A stretch of 64,000 nucleotides of DNA, taken from assembly GCA_013298715.1 (NCBI GenBank), contig JAAFIQ010000006.1:17433-81432 (forward strand). The letters are read 5' to 3'. The position numbers were made by a program, and so were the translations under genes. Source of the DNA: Bacteroidota bacterium (lineage in GTDB: Bacteria > Bacteroidota > Bacteroidia > B-17B0 > Aurantibacillaceae). Positions 25,853 to 35,463 of the stretch are shown piece after piece. Position 1 is the stretch's first letter. Each line of letters opens with the position of its first letter. Below the pieces are notes generated by a model. That model was not told the origin of the DNA. It made no database searches and worked only from the letters and a program-made list of their open reading frames with translations.

Positions 25853-26368
25853 ATGAAAAAAATTTTAAAAGCAGTAGTATTTTCTACAGCAGTTCTTTTT
25901 GCAAGCTTTGCAAATGCCCAATCATCAGATGTTGTTGATGTAGCAATGGGTTCTAAAGATCACACAACTTTGGTAGCTGCTGTTAAAGCCGCAGATTTAG
26001 TAGCAACCTTAAAAGGTGCTGGTCCATTTACAGTATTTGCTCCGGCAAATAGTGCTTTTGATAAACTACCTAAAGGAACTGTTGAGAATTTATTGAAACC
26101 AGAAAGTAAAGAATCTTTAGCTAAATTGTTAACATACCATGTTGTTTCGGGGAAGCTTATGGCTGCAGATGTTATGGCTGCAATTAAAGCTGGTAAAGGA
26201 AAAGCTGTGGTAAAAACAGTTCAAGGAGAAAGTTTAACAGCTTCGGTTGTTAAAGGAAAAGTAATTTTAACAGACTCAAAAGGTGGTAAAGCCACAGTTA
26301 CGGCAACTGATTTAGCTGCAAGTAATGGTGTAATTCACGTAATTGATTCGGTGGTAATGCCTAAATAA
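25853..26368 (+). CDS. Secreted single fasciclin (FAS1) domain protein
   Basis: A 171-residue protein with a signal peptide (ending SFANAQ) and a single FAS1 domain from about residue 28 to the end. Both family motifs are recognisable: FTVFAPANSAFDKLPKGTVENLL (H1 region) and LLTYHVVSGKLMAADV (the conserved YH), closing with SNGVIHVIDSVVMPK. FAS1 proteins mediate surface adhesion, and bacterial versions are often stress-linked. It is monocistronic, flanked by a terminator. Confidence 0.93.
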   Translation: MKKILKAVVFSTAVLFASFANAQSSDVVDVAMGSKDHTTLVAAVKAADLVATLKGAGPFTVFAPANSAFDKLPKGTVENLLKPESKESLAKLLTYHVVSGKLMAADVMAAIKAGKGKAVVKTVQGESLTASVVKGKVILTDSKGGKATVTATDLAASNGVIHVIDSVVMPK

Positions 26369-26386
26369 TTTGTGCAACATTAAATT

Positions 26387-26424
26387 AAAAAAGGTTGTTT
26401 ATTATTAAACAACCTTTTTTATTT
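26387..26424 (+). terminator. Rho-independent terminator after the fasciclin gene
   Basis: AAAAAAGGTTGTTT (26387-26400) pairs perfectly with AAACAACCTTTTTT (26407-26420) over a 6-base loop, followed by further A/T. It begins 18 bases past the stop codon. Confidence 0.92.
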
Positions 26425-26513
26425 TTTGGTAATTAAGGGGTGAATAAAATTAAGTTTTGAAAAAATAAAATCGATTTCTATTAAATAGGAACAAAAAAAT
26501 TAATCTTCAATAA

Positions 26514-27155
26514 ATGGAATCCCCAGTTATGGTAAGTGTTTTAATGGCTGTTTATAATACACCATTTAATGTTATAAAGCGAGCAATAGACTCCGTTCTC
26601 AATCAAACGTTTAAAGAATTTGAATTGGTTATTGTTGATGATGGAAGTACGAAGGATGTGAATGGGCAATTACTAAATTATGTAATTCTGAATCAAGAAA
26701 AAATACGGTACTTATGGCATTCTAATAGAGGCCAAGCTGAATCAATTAATGAAGGGGTTAAAATTAGTAAAGGAATTTTTATTACAATAATTGATGCTGA
26801 CGATGAGTATACGCCACTCCATTTACAAAGATGTTTTGAGGAAATTAAAAATTTTGATTTAATCGCGTCTACTTCTTTAACCGTTGTAGATAAAGAAGAG
26901 GATTACTATGTTCCGGATAAAAATAATACGAGCAAACTAATACATGTAGATGAGTGTATTTTATTTGCAACATTATTTGGTAAAAAAGAGGTGTTTGAGG
27001 CAGTGAAATTTCAACAAAAATACGCTGCCGATGCACAGTTCTTTGAATTAGCTTCAGAAAAATTCTCAGTTAATAAAACCAACTTACGCACCTACGTGTA
27101 TTATCGTAACAATAGTAATAGCCTAGTTTCAAAAATGAAAATTGGCAAAAAATAG
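26514..27155 (+). CDS. Family 2 glycosyltransferase, short
   Basis: A 213-residue GT-A enzyme. The donor-binding motifs are present: VSVLMAVYNTPFNVIKRAIDSVLNQT, LVIVDDGSTKD and IIDADDEYTP (the D-x-D region). At about 213 residues it is shorter than many GT2 enzymes, but the end (LRTYVYYRNNSNSLVSKM) looks like a natural C-terminus rather than a truncation. It has no membrane segment and no glycan-gene neighbours, so its acceptor is unknown. It seems to be a stand-alone gene. Confidence 0.85.
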   Translation: MESPVMVSVLMAVYNTPFNVIKRAIDSVLNQTFKEFELVIVDDGSTKDVNGQLLNYVILNQEKIRYLWHSNRGQAESINEGVKISKGIFITIIDADDEYTPLHLQRCFEEIKNFDLIASTSLTVVDKEEDYYVPDKNNTSKLIHVDECILFATLFGKKEVFEAVKFQQKYAADAQFFELASEKFSVNKTNLRTYVYYRNNSNSLVSKMKIGKK

Positions 27156-27213
27156 ATTTGTTTAATTATTTTCAAGCATGAAAATAGATTTATGATACAG
27201 TAAAATAGATTTT

Positions 27214-27927
27214 ATGATAACTTTTTTAACCGCTAAATGGCAAAATTTAATAATGGCTAATTATGAAATAGAACCAAATGTTTTATTACCGTACTTGCCT
27301 AAAGGAGTTGAATTAGATTTTTACTTGGGAAAGACTTACGTTAGTTTAGTTGGGTTTTTATTTAAGGATACAAAAATTTTCAAATTTCCAGTTCCATTTT
27401 TTGGAACTTTTGAAGAGGTTAATCTTCGGTTTTACGTAGTAAGAAAGCAGGGCGATTTAGAAAAGCGAGGAGTTGTTTTTATAAATGAAACCGTGCCAAA
27501 CCAAGCAGTTGCCATGGTTGCAAATAAATTGTACAAAGAGCATTATGTTGCTGTTCCTACAAGGCGCTTGTGGAAGTATGAATCTTCCAAAAAAGAAATC
27601 ACCTATAGTTGGCAGGTTAACAAAAGATGGAATTCTATATCTGTTGAAGCTGGGTTAGATAAACACAAAATAAAAACTGGAAGTATTGAAGAGTTTATAT
27701 TTGAACACTATTTTGGTTATACCAAAGCGGATGAGAAAACAAGTATTGAGTACAAAATTAATCACCCAAGCTGGGAAATTAATCAAGTTAAAAATTATGC
27801 AATTGATTGTGATTTTGCTGAATTTTATGGGAATGATTTTAAAGTGCTAAACTTTACAAAGCCTCAAACGGTAATGTTGGCAGAGGGTTCGGATATAAGC
27901 GTAGATTGGAAAAGGTATAAATTTTGA
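27214..27927 (+). CDS. DUF2071 (YqjF-like) family protein
   Basis: A 237-residue cytoplasmic protein of the DUF2071 family. The family pattern shows in FLTAKWQNLIMANYEIEPNV at the N-terminus, LPKGVELDFYLGKTYVSLVGF, and VNLRFYVVRKQGDLEKRGVVF, with the C-terminal VMLAEGSDISVDWKR. The family has no established biochemical role. No signal peptide or membrane helix. It may be cotranscribed with the glycosyltransferase 58 bases upstream, but nothing shows a functional link. Confidence 0.85.
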   Translation: MITFLTAKWQNLIMANYEIEPNVLLPYLPKGVELDFYLGKTYVSLVGFLFKDTKIFKFPVPFFGTFEEVNLRFYVVRKQGDLEKRGVVFINETVPNQAVAMVANKLYKEHYVAVPTRRLWKYESSKKEITYSWQVNKRWNSISVEAGLDKHKIKTGSIEEFIFEHYFGYTKADEKTSIEYKINHPSWEINQVKNYAIDCDFAEFYGNDFKVLNFTKPQTVMLAEGSDISVDWKRYKF

Positions 27928-28002
27928 GGATAAAGATTCACGGAATAGCAATTTTTTTTGGTTAATAATTCTATTCGTAGAATTGATTTATTAAAATTTA
28001 TT

Positions 28003-29334
28003 CTAAAACTTCTCACCCTCCAATTTTGCAACTACAGCACTGGCAACGGCATTTCCAACTACGTTAGTAGCACTGCGCCCCATATCTAATAGTTGATCAA
28101 CAGCTAAGAGTAATAATAATCCTTCACCCGGAATTTTAAACATGGTTAACATACCAGCAATAACAACCAAAGATGCACGCGGCACACCAGCCATACCTTT
28201 GCTGGTTACAAGTAAAATTAACATCATTTTTATTTGGTCAGCGGTGCTAATTTCAATGCCATAACTTTGCGCAATAAATACGGTTGCAAAGGTCATGTAC
28301 ATAATACTTCCATCTAAATTAAAACTATAGCCCAGAGGTAAAACAAAACTTACAATTCTATTACTAATGCCATGTTTTTCTAAGGCTTCAATTGTTTTTG
28401 GCATAGCGCTTTCGCTACTGGCTGTGCTAAATGCCAATAGAATTGGTTCTTTAATATCGAGTAATAGTTTGTAAAATTTAATGCCAAATACTTTACAGAT
28501 GGAAAAGAGAATTACAAAAACAAAAAACACCAAGCCAAAGAAAAAGCAAACAATTAAATACACGTAGCCACTTAGCACATCTAATCCTTGCTGAATTACT
28601 ACCGCCGTTATAGCGCCAAATACTCCTAACGGAGCAAAACTCATTACAAAATTTGTAACCTTAAACATTACATGACCCAAACTATCAAAGGCTTTAATGA
28701 TTGGTTTGCCTTGCTCACCTATGCTTGCGGCTGCAATTCCAAAAAATAAGGCAAATACCACTATTGGTAAAATATCATTTGCGGCCATAGAACGTATAAT
28801 ACTTTCTGGAATAACATGATCAATAAAATTTTTAGCATCTTGTATATTTGCTTTAATGCCAGTGCTGGCGTTGGCTTCGGGTAAATCTAAGTGCATTACC
28901 TTGCCCGGTTGAAACACGTTTACTAAAACCAAACCAAGCGCTAAAGCTATTAAGGTGGCGCTTGTAAAATAAATCATTGTTTTTAGTCCAATGCGTCCTA
29001 CGCTTTTAAAATCGCCTACTTTAGCCACACCTAGCACCAATACAGCAAGCACTAAAGGAGCAATAATCATTTTAATTAAATGCAAAAAAATATCGCTAAG
29101 GATTGAAAAATTAGATGCCACTTTTTTCTTTTGTTCTTTAAACACCTTTGCCTCGTATTTTGCCAAGGCCTTTTCAATTACTTGTTGCTGCTCTTTTTTG
29201 TAATTGTTTGAAAGTGTTTGTGTAACGGTGATTTTATTTGCGGTTATACTTTTATTAATTACAAATCCTATTGCAATACCAATAAACATTGATAAAATAA
29301 TCCAAACAATTAATTTATTTTTTTTGAAATTCAT
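28003..29334 (-). CDS. Dicarboxylate/amino acid:cation symporter (DAACS family)
   Basis: A 443-residue inner-membrane transporter of the GltP/GltT/DctA type. About eight membrane helices and two re-entrant loops are apparent. The signature regions are STASSESAMPKTIEAL (hairpin loop 1), LGYSFNLDGSIMYMTFATVFIAQ (the family N-x-D-G motif in helix 7) and VPRASLVVIAGML and DQLLDMGRSATNVVGNAVAS in helix 8. It imports dicarboxylates or acidic amino acids with Na+ or H+. It has an unusually long, charged cytoplasmic or periplasmic segment near residues 35-75 between helices 1 and 2. It is 28 bases downstream of rluD and might be cotranscribed. Confidence 0.92.
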   Translation of the reverse strand: MNFKKNKLIVWIILSMFIGIAIGFVINKSITANKITVTQTLSNNYKKEQQQVIEKALAKYEAKVFKEQKKKVASNFSILSDIFLHLIKMIIAPLVLAVLVLGVAKVGDFKSVGRIGLKTMIYFTSATLIALALGLVLVNVFQPGKVMHLDLPEANASTGIKANIQDAKNFIDHVIPESIIRSMAANDILPIVVFALFFGIAAASIGEQGKPIIKAFDSLGHVMFKVTNFVMSFAPLGVFGAITAVVIQQGLDVLSGYVYLIVCFFFGLVFFVFVILFSICKVFGIKFYKLLLDIKEPILLAFSTASSESAMPKTIEALEKHGISNRIVSFVLPLGYSFNLDGSIMYMTFATVFIAQSYGIEISTADQIKMMLILLVTSKGMAGVPRASLVVIAGMLTMFKIPGEGLLLLLAVDQLLDMGRSATNVVGNAVASAVVAKLEGEKF

Positions 29335-29362
29335 TTTCTTTTAAGAATAATTTAATGCTAAT

Positions 29363-30436
29363 CTAAGCTTTATTATCTACATATCTTCTCCATTTTTCGA
29401 TAACGCTTTGCATGTCGCTTGGAATTTCGCTATCAAATTTTATTTTTTCACCCGTGTTTGGGTGTGTTATACCAAGTGTTTTGGCATGTAACGCATGCCT
29501 AGGCATCAGTTCAAAACAGTTTTCAATAAATTGTTTGTACTTGCCGCTATTTACTCCTTTTAAAATAATATCTCCTCCATATTCACCATCGTTAAATAAT
29601 GGGTGGCCAATACTCTTAAAATGTACTCTAATTTGATGTGTCCTTCCAGTTTCTAATTTACATTCAACAAGTGTAACATAGTCAAAACGCTCAATTACGG
29701 TGTAATGTGTAACGGCGTATTTCCCATGCTCGCTATCTGGCGGAAACACATCCATCACTTTTCTGTTCTTTAAATTTCTTCCAACATTTCCAATAATTGT
29801 TCCTTTATCCTCTTTTAAATTACCCCAAACTAAAGCCACGTATTTTCTATCCATGGTTCTGTCAAAAAATTCTTTTGCCAATTTAACCATTGCCATTTCT
29901 GTTTTAGCAATAATAATAATACCACTTGTATTTTTATCTATACGATGTACTAAACCTGGTCGTTCTAAATACAAATCGTTGTTGAGTTTGGTTTTAGTTT
30001 TTGGTAAATTTTGAAAACGATAGGCTAAGGCGTTTACTAATGTTCCTCTGTAATTTCCGTAACCGGGATGAACCACCATGCCTGGCTCTTTGTTTACTAT
30101 TACAAAGTACTCATCTTCATAAACAATGTTTATTGGAATATCTTCTGGAACAACCTCTACATCGCGCGGAGGAACAGAAAGTACAATTGAAATTTCGTCA
30201 AATGGTTTTATTCTGTAATTTGATTTTACAGGTTTGCCATTTACCAGAATACTTCCTGCCTCGCAAGAATTTTGAATTTTGGTACGGGTAGTATTTGAAA
30301 TACGGATATTGATAAACTTATCAATCCGCATCATTACTTGGCCTTTATCTACCTTAATATTATGATGTTCGTATAGTTGATGTTGTTCCTCATCTTCACC
30401 AATATCTTCAACATCTTCCTCATTAAAACGGCGCAT
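29363..30436 (-). CDS. RluA/RluD-family pseudouridine synthase
   Basis: A 357-residue RNA pseudouridine synthase. An acidic N-terminal extension (residues 1-25) is followed by an S4 RNA-binding domain (about 30-90: MRIDKFINIRISNTTRTKIQ) and the catalytic domain. The catalytic Asp is D167 in LVHRIDKNTSG, with the C-terminal ETGRTHQIRVHF motif intact. The most likely substrate is 23S rRNA (RluD-type), but the RluA family covers several targets. It lies 8 bases downstream of the T9SS protein gene, completing a PASTA-T9SS-rluD run. Confidence 0.92.
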   Translation of the reverse strand: MRRFNEEDVEDIGEDEEQHQLYEHHNIKVDKGQVMMRIDKFINIRISNTTRTKIQNSCEAGSILVNGKPVKSNYRIKPFDEISIVLSVPPRDVEVVPEDIPINIVYEDEYFVIVNKEPGMVVHPGYGNYRGTLVNALAYRFQNLPKTKTKLNNDLYLERPGLVHRIDKNTSGIIIIAKTEMAMVKLAKEFFDRTMDRKYVALVWGNLKEDKGTIIGNVGRNLKNRKVMDVFPPDSEHGKYAVTHYTVIERFDYVTLVECKLETGRTHQIRVHFKSIGHPLFNDGEYGGDIILKGVNSGKYKQFIENCFELMPRHALHAKTLGITHPNTGEKIKFDSEIPSDMQSVIEKWRRYVDNKA

Positions 30437-30444
30437 AGCAATAC

Positions 30445-32388
30445 TTAGTGGTGAACAATAATTTTTTTAGTTGAAAGTAGGTGCTGGTTTTTTGAATAAA
30501 CCGAAACAAAGTATATGCCATCTGAAAGTTGCGATGTGTTAACTGTACAACTTCCGTTTACTAACTCATTTTGCATTAACACTTGGCCAAGGCTTGAGGT
30601 TACTTTAATAGTGGCGTTTTGAAAAGCGGCTTCCGTATTACCTGATTCCAAATAAATTGAAAATTGCTCGTTGCTAGGGTTAGGGTAGAGGAGAAGATTC
30701 GTAATTTCGTTTTGGTTTTCTTTGTTGCCAACCACTACAATTTTTTTGCCAAAAACAGGATTCATCATAACCGAGCCATATATGCCTGATGGTGTCCAGC
30801 CATTGCCACTATCGTAATAAAGTTTAGAGCTGCTGTTTGTGTTTTTATCGAACCCAACTGGTATACCAGAGGCAACATTTTGCTGAAAGCCAATGTAATA
30901 TACCCCTGCAGTTAAAATTTGTTTTGAATCTAATACGTACTCAAAAAATGGTTTAAAAGGTGCGTTTACATATTTAACCGAGTCAGCAGAATTACGGTAA
31001 ATAATGTTTGAAGGTACGCCGTTGGCATTATCCCAAATTATTATTGAAAAGGTGTAAGCTGATGTATTTGCAATATTGCCAATAGGATCGAAGTAAATGC
31101 GCACGGCCCTTAAGGTATCTGTTATCGTTGTTACAATTTTTTGTGCAATTTTACCTCCAATGGCTTGCACGTAATAGCCACCTTCTGAACTTCCATCATC
31201 ATACGCGAAATAATTTCTGAACTTTTGAATTTGAATTACTGTGTCGTTTGTTTTACTAAAATCGTTTGAAAAAGCAGTTGTGCCGATATAATGTTTTATT
31301 GTGAAATCCGCACTATCACTAAACGGAGAAAACGTGTAATTAAATGATGGGTTTGAATGTGCTTGGAAATTACTCCAACCAGTATACTTGAATCTGCCAA
31401 GGCTACCATTTGTTCCTCCATTATAAGTATGAACTATTGAATTAGTATTATTTCTGAATTCACTGGCATAAGACATATTTATGTTGCCATTGCTATTATT
31501 CCTTATCCATACATTTTGGTTAGTACCCATATTGCCAGCCAAATAATGGTTCCAAGGCATGCTGTAATAATCTTTAATTAAAGAACTTGGTACAAATCCT
31601 AAACTTATGTCATTAAAGGTAGTGTCGGCAATTTGTTTTCGATTTTTATCTAGGTAAACATAATCAACGTGCCAATGATCGAAGTTGCCGCTCGTATTTG
31701 CGTAATTTTTGATTCTAAACTTAAAGTTATCTTGTAAGAAGGATGTGTCGTTAATCCAAACAAAGGCACGTTTAAACACGGTATCATTGGTGTTTGGATT
31801 CGTATTTCCTCTTGAAAACCAAACCGTTTGCCATTTATTTTGGTTTGGTTTAAAAAAATCGACAACTAAGGAATCGCTTACCTCAGGATTTTCGCCACGT
31901 CCGCGTGCTTGGTAATAAAAAATTAATGCCGTGCTATCACTAGGTTGTAATGTTTGCGAAGTTGCAGTTACAATTTTTAAATTAATCGGTTTTGAGGTTA
32001 GCATATCTGCCGGAAATGCAATATTAGTATTGGTAAGATTTGGCGCATAGGGGTAACCTCTCTTGTTTAATCCATCAAATGTGGCAACACCAATGCTAGG
32101 TGGGGCTATTGGATAAGTTGTGTTTACATAAACATTAGAATCTTGCCAAAGAAGAAATGAAGGACGGATGTTGGTGGCCGCATAAGAAAAATCATCAAAA
32201 AAAGGAATTTGTAAAGAACCAGTGGCTGTTTTTGCAGTTTGAATTGAGGGATGAATTTCATCGTTATGTAAATTGTAAACTTGAGTTATGTTGGATTTTG
32301 AAGGTCCAACATATTCTTGAGCCAGTAATGAATTAAAATAAAAAAGGATACAAATTACTAGGCTTAAATTATTCTTTATTTTCTTCAT
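30445..32388 (-). CDS. Secreted protein with T9SS type A sorting domain
   Basis: A 647-residue exported protein (signal peptide ending LLAQ). The central part is beta-rich, with repeats of aromatic and Asn-rich segments and no enzyme motif I recognise; a jelly-roll-like stretch appears around RIYFDPIGNIANTSAYTFSIII. The C-terminus is a T9SS type A sorting domain (LLLYPNPSNEQFSIYLE, then SSLGQVLMQNELV, then LSDGIYFVSVYSKNQ). Its ATG is 20 bases inside the PASTA gene. Surface or secreted location is well supported; function is unknown. Confidence 0.85.
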   Translation of the reverse strand: MKKIKNNLSLVICILFYFNSLLAQEYVGPSKSNITQVYNLHNDEIHPSIQTAKTATGSLQIPFFDDFSYAATNIRPSFLLWQDSNVYVNTTYPIAPPSIGVATFDGLNKRGYPYAPNLTNTNIAFPADMLTSKPINLKIVTATSQTLQPSDSTALIFYYQARGRGENPEVSDSLVVDFFKPNQNKWQTVWFSRGNTNPNTNDTVFKRAFVWINDTSFLQDNFKFRIKNYANTSGNFDHWHVDYVYLDKNRKQIADTTFNDISLGFVPSSLIKDYYSMPWNHYLAGNMGTNQNVWIRNNSNGNINMSYASEFRNNTNSIVHTYNGGTNGSLGRFKYTGWSNFQAHSNPSFNYTFSPFSDSADFTIKHYIGTTAFSNDFSKTNDTVIQIQKFRNYFAYDDGSSEGGYYVQAIGGKIAQKIVTTITDTLRAVRIYFDPIGNIANTSAYTFSIIIWDNANGVPSNIIYRNSADSVKYVNAPFKPFFEYVLDSKQILTAGVYYIGFQQNVASGIPVGFDKNTNSSSKLYYDSGNGWTPSGIYGSVMMNPVFGKKIVVVGNKENQNEITNLLLYPNPSNEQFSIYLESGNTEAAFQNATIKVTSSLGQVLMQNELVNGSCTVNTSQLSDGIYFVSVYSKNQHLLSTKKIIVHH

Positions 32389-33007
32389 CTTCGTTTTGAG
32401 GATCGTTAAAATTGGGGGTTGTAATTAGGCTACTATCGGTTGAACTGGCTGTAAAATAATAATCTTTGCGACCTATAACCAATCCTATGGTACTGCCCTT
32501 TTTTATAGGTGTTCCGGGCTGAATATTTTTGCCATTGTATGATTGAGCTATGATACAGCCGTTACAATCAGCAGATTTTTCATCAACTTTACCTAGTTTT
32601 AAACCATAGCTATTTAAAACAAATTTGGCTTGGCGTTCGCTTAAATCTACTAATTTTGGCATAATAATTTGTGGTGCAACCATTCCAGTAACGTAAAGAT
32701 AGATGGTTCTATTGTGTTTTACTTTAGAATTAACTTCTGGGTCCTGTCTAACAACAATGCCTGGTGTTTGTTTTGGGTCGTAAATACTATCAATAATTTG
32801 AATTGCTAGCTCTTTATCTTTTACAAAATTAGTTAATTCTGTTATTTTTTTTCCCTTAAAATCAGGCACTTCAATGTATTCTCCATGATTGGTGTAAGAA
32901 TCTAACCCCTTAATAGTTATAAAAAAAATTAGAACTACAGATGCGGCAATAATACCAAGGTTAATAAAGAATTGTTTGCTTTTAATAAACTGAAAAAAGT
33001 TGCTCAT
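32369..33007 (-). CDS. Membrane-anchored PASTA domain protein
   Basis: A 212-residue protein with a short cytoplasmic start, one membrane helix (about residues 15-33) and two clear PASTA domains (YIEVPDFKGKKITELTNFV, and MPKLVDLSERQAKFVLNSYGLKLGKV), followed by a Ser/Asp/Glu-rich tail. PASTA domains bind peptidoglycan or beta-lactams. It has no kinase domain, so it is not a Stk-type kinase. It lies upstream of rluD with a T9SS gene between, and shares 20 bases with that gene. Confidence 0.9.
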   Translation of the reverse strand: MSNFFQFIKSKQFFINLGIIAASVVLIFFITIKGLDSYTNHGEYIEVPDFKGKKITELTNFVKDKELAIQIIDSIYDPKQTPGIVVRQDPEVNSKVKHNRTIYLYVTGMVAPQIIMPKLVDLSERQAKFVLNSYGLKLGKVDEKSADCNGCIIAQSYNGKNIQPGTPIKKGSTIGLVIGRKDYYFTASSTDSSLITTPNFNDPQNEDEENKE

Positions 33008-33049
33008 AGCTAATCCGTTAAAGATAAATAAATTTCAGTTTCAAAAAAA

Positions 33050-34189
33050 TTAAAAAGTGCTAATAAATTCTGTAATTAAATTGAAAACATCCACATAATC
33101 GGTTAGTGGCAAAGTAGCTGCAATATCATCTACATCGTGATAGGCAGCAATTCCACCAAGGGTATATAAAAAGAAACAAGGTACCCCAGCTTCGGTAAAC
33201 CAATAATGGTCGCTGTTTTGAGCTTTGCCACGCTTTTTAATTTGTTTTACTAACTTCTTTTCGTTGTTAATTTTTGTAATTCTATCAAACTCGTTTGTAT
33301 GAATGGCGCCGTTTACAAGCATAAAGCCATCATCGCCAGTTCCGAGTAAATCAAGGTTCAAAAGAAATTTTATTTTTGATAAATCAATGCTTTTATTCTT
33401 TACAAAGTGTTCAGAGCCGAGCAAACCAGCTTCTTCGGCAGCAAATAAAATAAAAATAGTTTTGTATTTAGGCGGGTTTGTTTTGTAATACTTAATTAAG
33501 TTTAAAATTACGCTTACACCACTTGCGTTATCGTTGGCTCCCGGAAAAAAAGTGTTTTTACCCATACCTCCCAAATGATCGTAATGTGCTGAAAATACAA
33601 TGCAAGAGTCGGATTGGCTTGTACCATCAATATAACAGCCAATATTATTGCTTTTAAAAGGCATTACTTTTTGAGAAATGTTAACCGAAACTTCTTTAAA
33701 CGATTTACCTTTAAAGGTCTTGTTAAGTTCAATTTCGCAATAGTTATTTGCAAAGCCGCCCACACTATAGGTAAGTTTGTTTTTTACCTTTAACGTTAGT
33801 GGAATGTAAGAGTTTGCTTTGTGAGTAACACTATCTGTTTCTGTAAGGCTAAATTTTCCTTTAATGGCAGTACTTGTGGGGTCTAAAATAAAATCTTTCC
33901 CAGGTGTCAGTTTTGTTCCATCTAAACTTACATCAACTTTATTTTTAAAGATGTTTACCTTGTGTGTAAATGATTGTGTAAAACTCCCATTAAACAATGG
34001 TTTTGTCTTTTGAGAAACTATTTCTGAAACTAAAAATTTTTCGGCAGTTTGAAGACCGTTTTTTACGTAACCCCTTCCGAAACATGCTTTGCTGGTTAAA
34101 AATTTTATAATTTTCCTTGCATAAAGTGTATCGTTACCAAAGGCAATAGTGCTTAAAGAAAGTAAGAGAATTAAAAGTAGTTTTTGCAT
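33050..34189 (-). CDS. M28 family zinc aminopeptidase, secreted
   Basis: A 379-residue exported protein (signal peptide MQKLLLILLLSLSTIAFG). The M28 catalytic region is complete: the first zinc His in FSAHYDHLGG, the bridging Asp in FPGANDNASGVSV, the general base Glu in LFAAEEAGLLGSEHF, the Asp in LLNLDLLG, and the last His in AAYHDVDDI. An N-terminal PA-like or insert domain occupies about residues 60-190. It is a periplasmic or secreted aminopeptidase. Its start overlaps the preceding gene's stop by one base, so they are coupled. Confidence 0.9.
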   Translation of the reverse strand: MQKLLLILLLSLSTIAFGNDTLYARKIIKFLTSKACFGRGYVKNGLQTAEKFLVSEIVSQKTKPLFNGSFTQSFTHKVNIFKNKVDVSLDGTKLTPGKDFILDPTSTAIKGKFSLTETDSVTHKANSYIPLTLKVKNKLTYSVGGFANNYCEIELNKTFKGKSFKEVSVNISQKVMPFKSNNIGCYIDGTSQSDSCIVFSAHYDHLGGMGKNTFFPGANDNASGVSVILNLIKYYKTNPPKYKTIFILFAAEEAGLLGSEHFVKNKSIDLSKIKFLLNLDLLGTGDDGFMLVNGAIHTNEFDRITKINNEKKLVKQIKKRGKAQNSDHYWFTEAGVPCFFLYTLGGIAAYHDVDDIAATLPLTDYVDVFNLITEFISTF

Positions 34190-34785
34190 TAATTAAATCT
34201 TTTAGAAGCTAAATTGTAGAATAACTTTACCGTTTCATTTTTTTCATTCCAAAAGTATACGTGCTTTAACTCACCTAAATAAACTTCGGCTTCTTCCCAG
34301 TTAGGTAAGGTATTTAATTGTTCTATAGCAATATTAAACTCGGTTTGATTTTGTTTAAACAATTCATTTATAATTCTAAATTTATCATTAATCCCTAATA
34401 CAATTTTTTTGTGATTGGATTTGTTTTCTACTACATCTATTGGTGTTGGAGGTACAACTATTTCTTGTTGTTTCGATTCAATTTTTTCTTCAGGTAGTTG
34501 TGTTGTAGTGGTTTGCTCTGGTACAATTCTTTTTTCTTCTGTTACAATTTTTTCACTTTGCATTTCGCTTACTTTGGCATGTATATTAAAGCTTGGCGAT
34601 AGTTCTTTGTTTTGTTTTAAATGTTTGTAAACAGCTAGTTGCTCTTGCAGGCTGGCCAATTGTATTTTTAGCGAATCGCAATCGTTTACGCTTGGGTGTA
34701 TTTTGTGTTGAACAAACAACTCCAGCGTTGGCATTAAGTCGTTAATTTCTGTTTGTATGTTTGCTAAAATTTTTTCAATTGCCAT
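34189..34785 (-). CDS. Hypothetical protein with coiled-coil/linker region
   Basis: A 198-residue soluble protein I do not recognise by name. I chose the ATG at 34785 (MAIEKIL) rather than 34824, as the upstream part lacks conservation-like features. The N-terminal ~80 residues are predicted helical and coiled. The middle is a Glu/Gln/Thr/Pro-rich linker. The C-terminal 60 residues (NDKFRIINELFKQNQTEF onwards) form a compact helical domain that I recognise as recurring in Bacteroidota proteins of unknown function. Translationally coupled to the M28 peptidase gene. Confidence 0.65.
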   Translation of the reverse strand: MAIEKILANIQTEINDLMPTLELFVQHKIHPSVNDCDSLKIQLASLQEQLAVYKHLKQNKELSPSFNIHAKVSEMQSEKIVTEEKRIVPEQTTTTQLPEEKIESKQQEIVVPPTPIDVVENKSNHKKIVLGINDKFRIINELFKQNQTEFNIAIEQLNTLPNWEEAEVYLGELKHVYFWNEKNETVKLFYNLASKRFN

Positions 34786-34871
34786 GTTTATAATTTTGTA
34801 ATTAATTATTGTTTGAATATACAACGCATTGACTTATTTTTAGCTTTTAATTTTTTAACCCATTTTAAACA

Positions 34872-35438
34872 ATGCTAAACGAAAAACCTGATACACCTAA
34901 AAAACAAGGTTGCATTGAAGTAGTTTGTGGTAGCATGTTTTCGGGTAAAACAGAGGAACTAATACGCCGTTTAAAACGCGCCCAATTTGCCAAACAAAAA
35001 GTTGAAATTTATAAGCCAACTGTGGATAAACGCTACGATGATTTAAAAGTTGTGTCGCACAGTGGAATTGAGATTATGAGCACGCCAGTGCCAAACAGCA
35101 CAAATATTTTGTTATTAGCAAGTGATGTGGATGTTATTGGTATTGATGAAGCACAATTTTTTGATGAAGAATTACCTAATGTGTGCACAGAGCTTGCCAA
35201 TAGAGGCATTCGTGTAATAGCTGCTGGGTTAGATATGGATTTTTTAGGCAAACCATTTGGTCCAATGCCTGCTTTGATGGCTATTGCAGAGCATGTTACA
35301 AAAGTGCAAGCAATTTGCGTAAAGTGTGGTAGTTTAGCTTACGTTAGCCACCGCACATCTGCGAGCGAAAATTTAGTATTACTAGGTGAAACCGATAGCT
35401 ACGAACCTTTGTGCAGGGCTTGTTATAATGAGGGGTAG
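34872..35438 (+). CDS. tdk: Thymidine kinase (type II)
   Basis: A 188-residue enzyme that phosphorylates thymidine for the salvage pathway. The phosphate-binding loop GSMFSGKT spans residues 20-27. The catalytic Glu region is [10 protein letters not shown]. The structural zinc site is visible as CVKC and CRAC near the C-terminus. Length and motifs are typical of the tetrameric bacterial type. It is monocistronic and divergent from the coiled-coil gene at 34785, with 86 bases between. Confidence 0.96.
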   Translation: MLNEKPDTPKKQGCIEVVCGSMFSGKTEELIRRLKRAQFAKQKVEIYKPTVDKRYDDLKVVSHSGIEIMSTPVPNSTNILLLASDVDVIGIDEAQFFDEELPNVCTELANRGIRVIAAGLDMDFLGKPFGPMPALMAIAEHVTKVQAICVKCGSLAYVSHRTSASENLVLLGETDSYEPLCRACYNEG

Positions 35439-35463
35439 GATATGTGAGGTTACGAAGCTATGA

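Noticed and set aside
27967..27984. Hairpin with TTCG loop between converging genes
   Set aside because: The stem is 7 A/T-rich pairs and no T-run follows on either strand, so I cannot call it a terminator with confidence.
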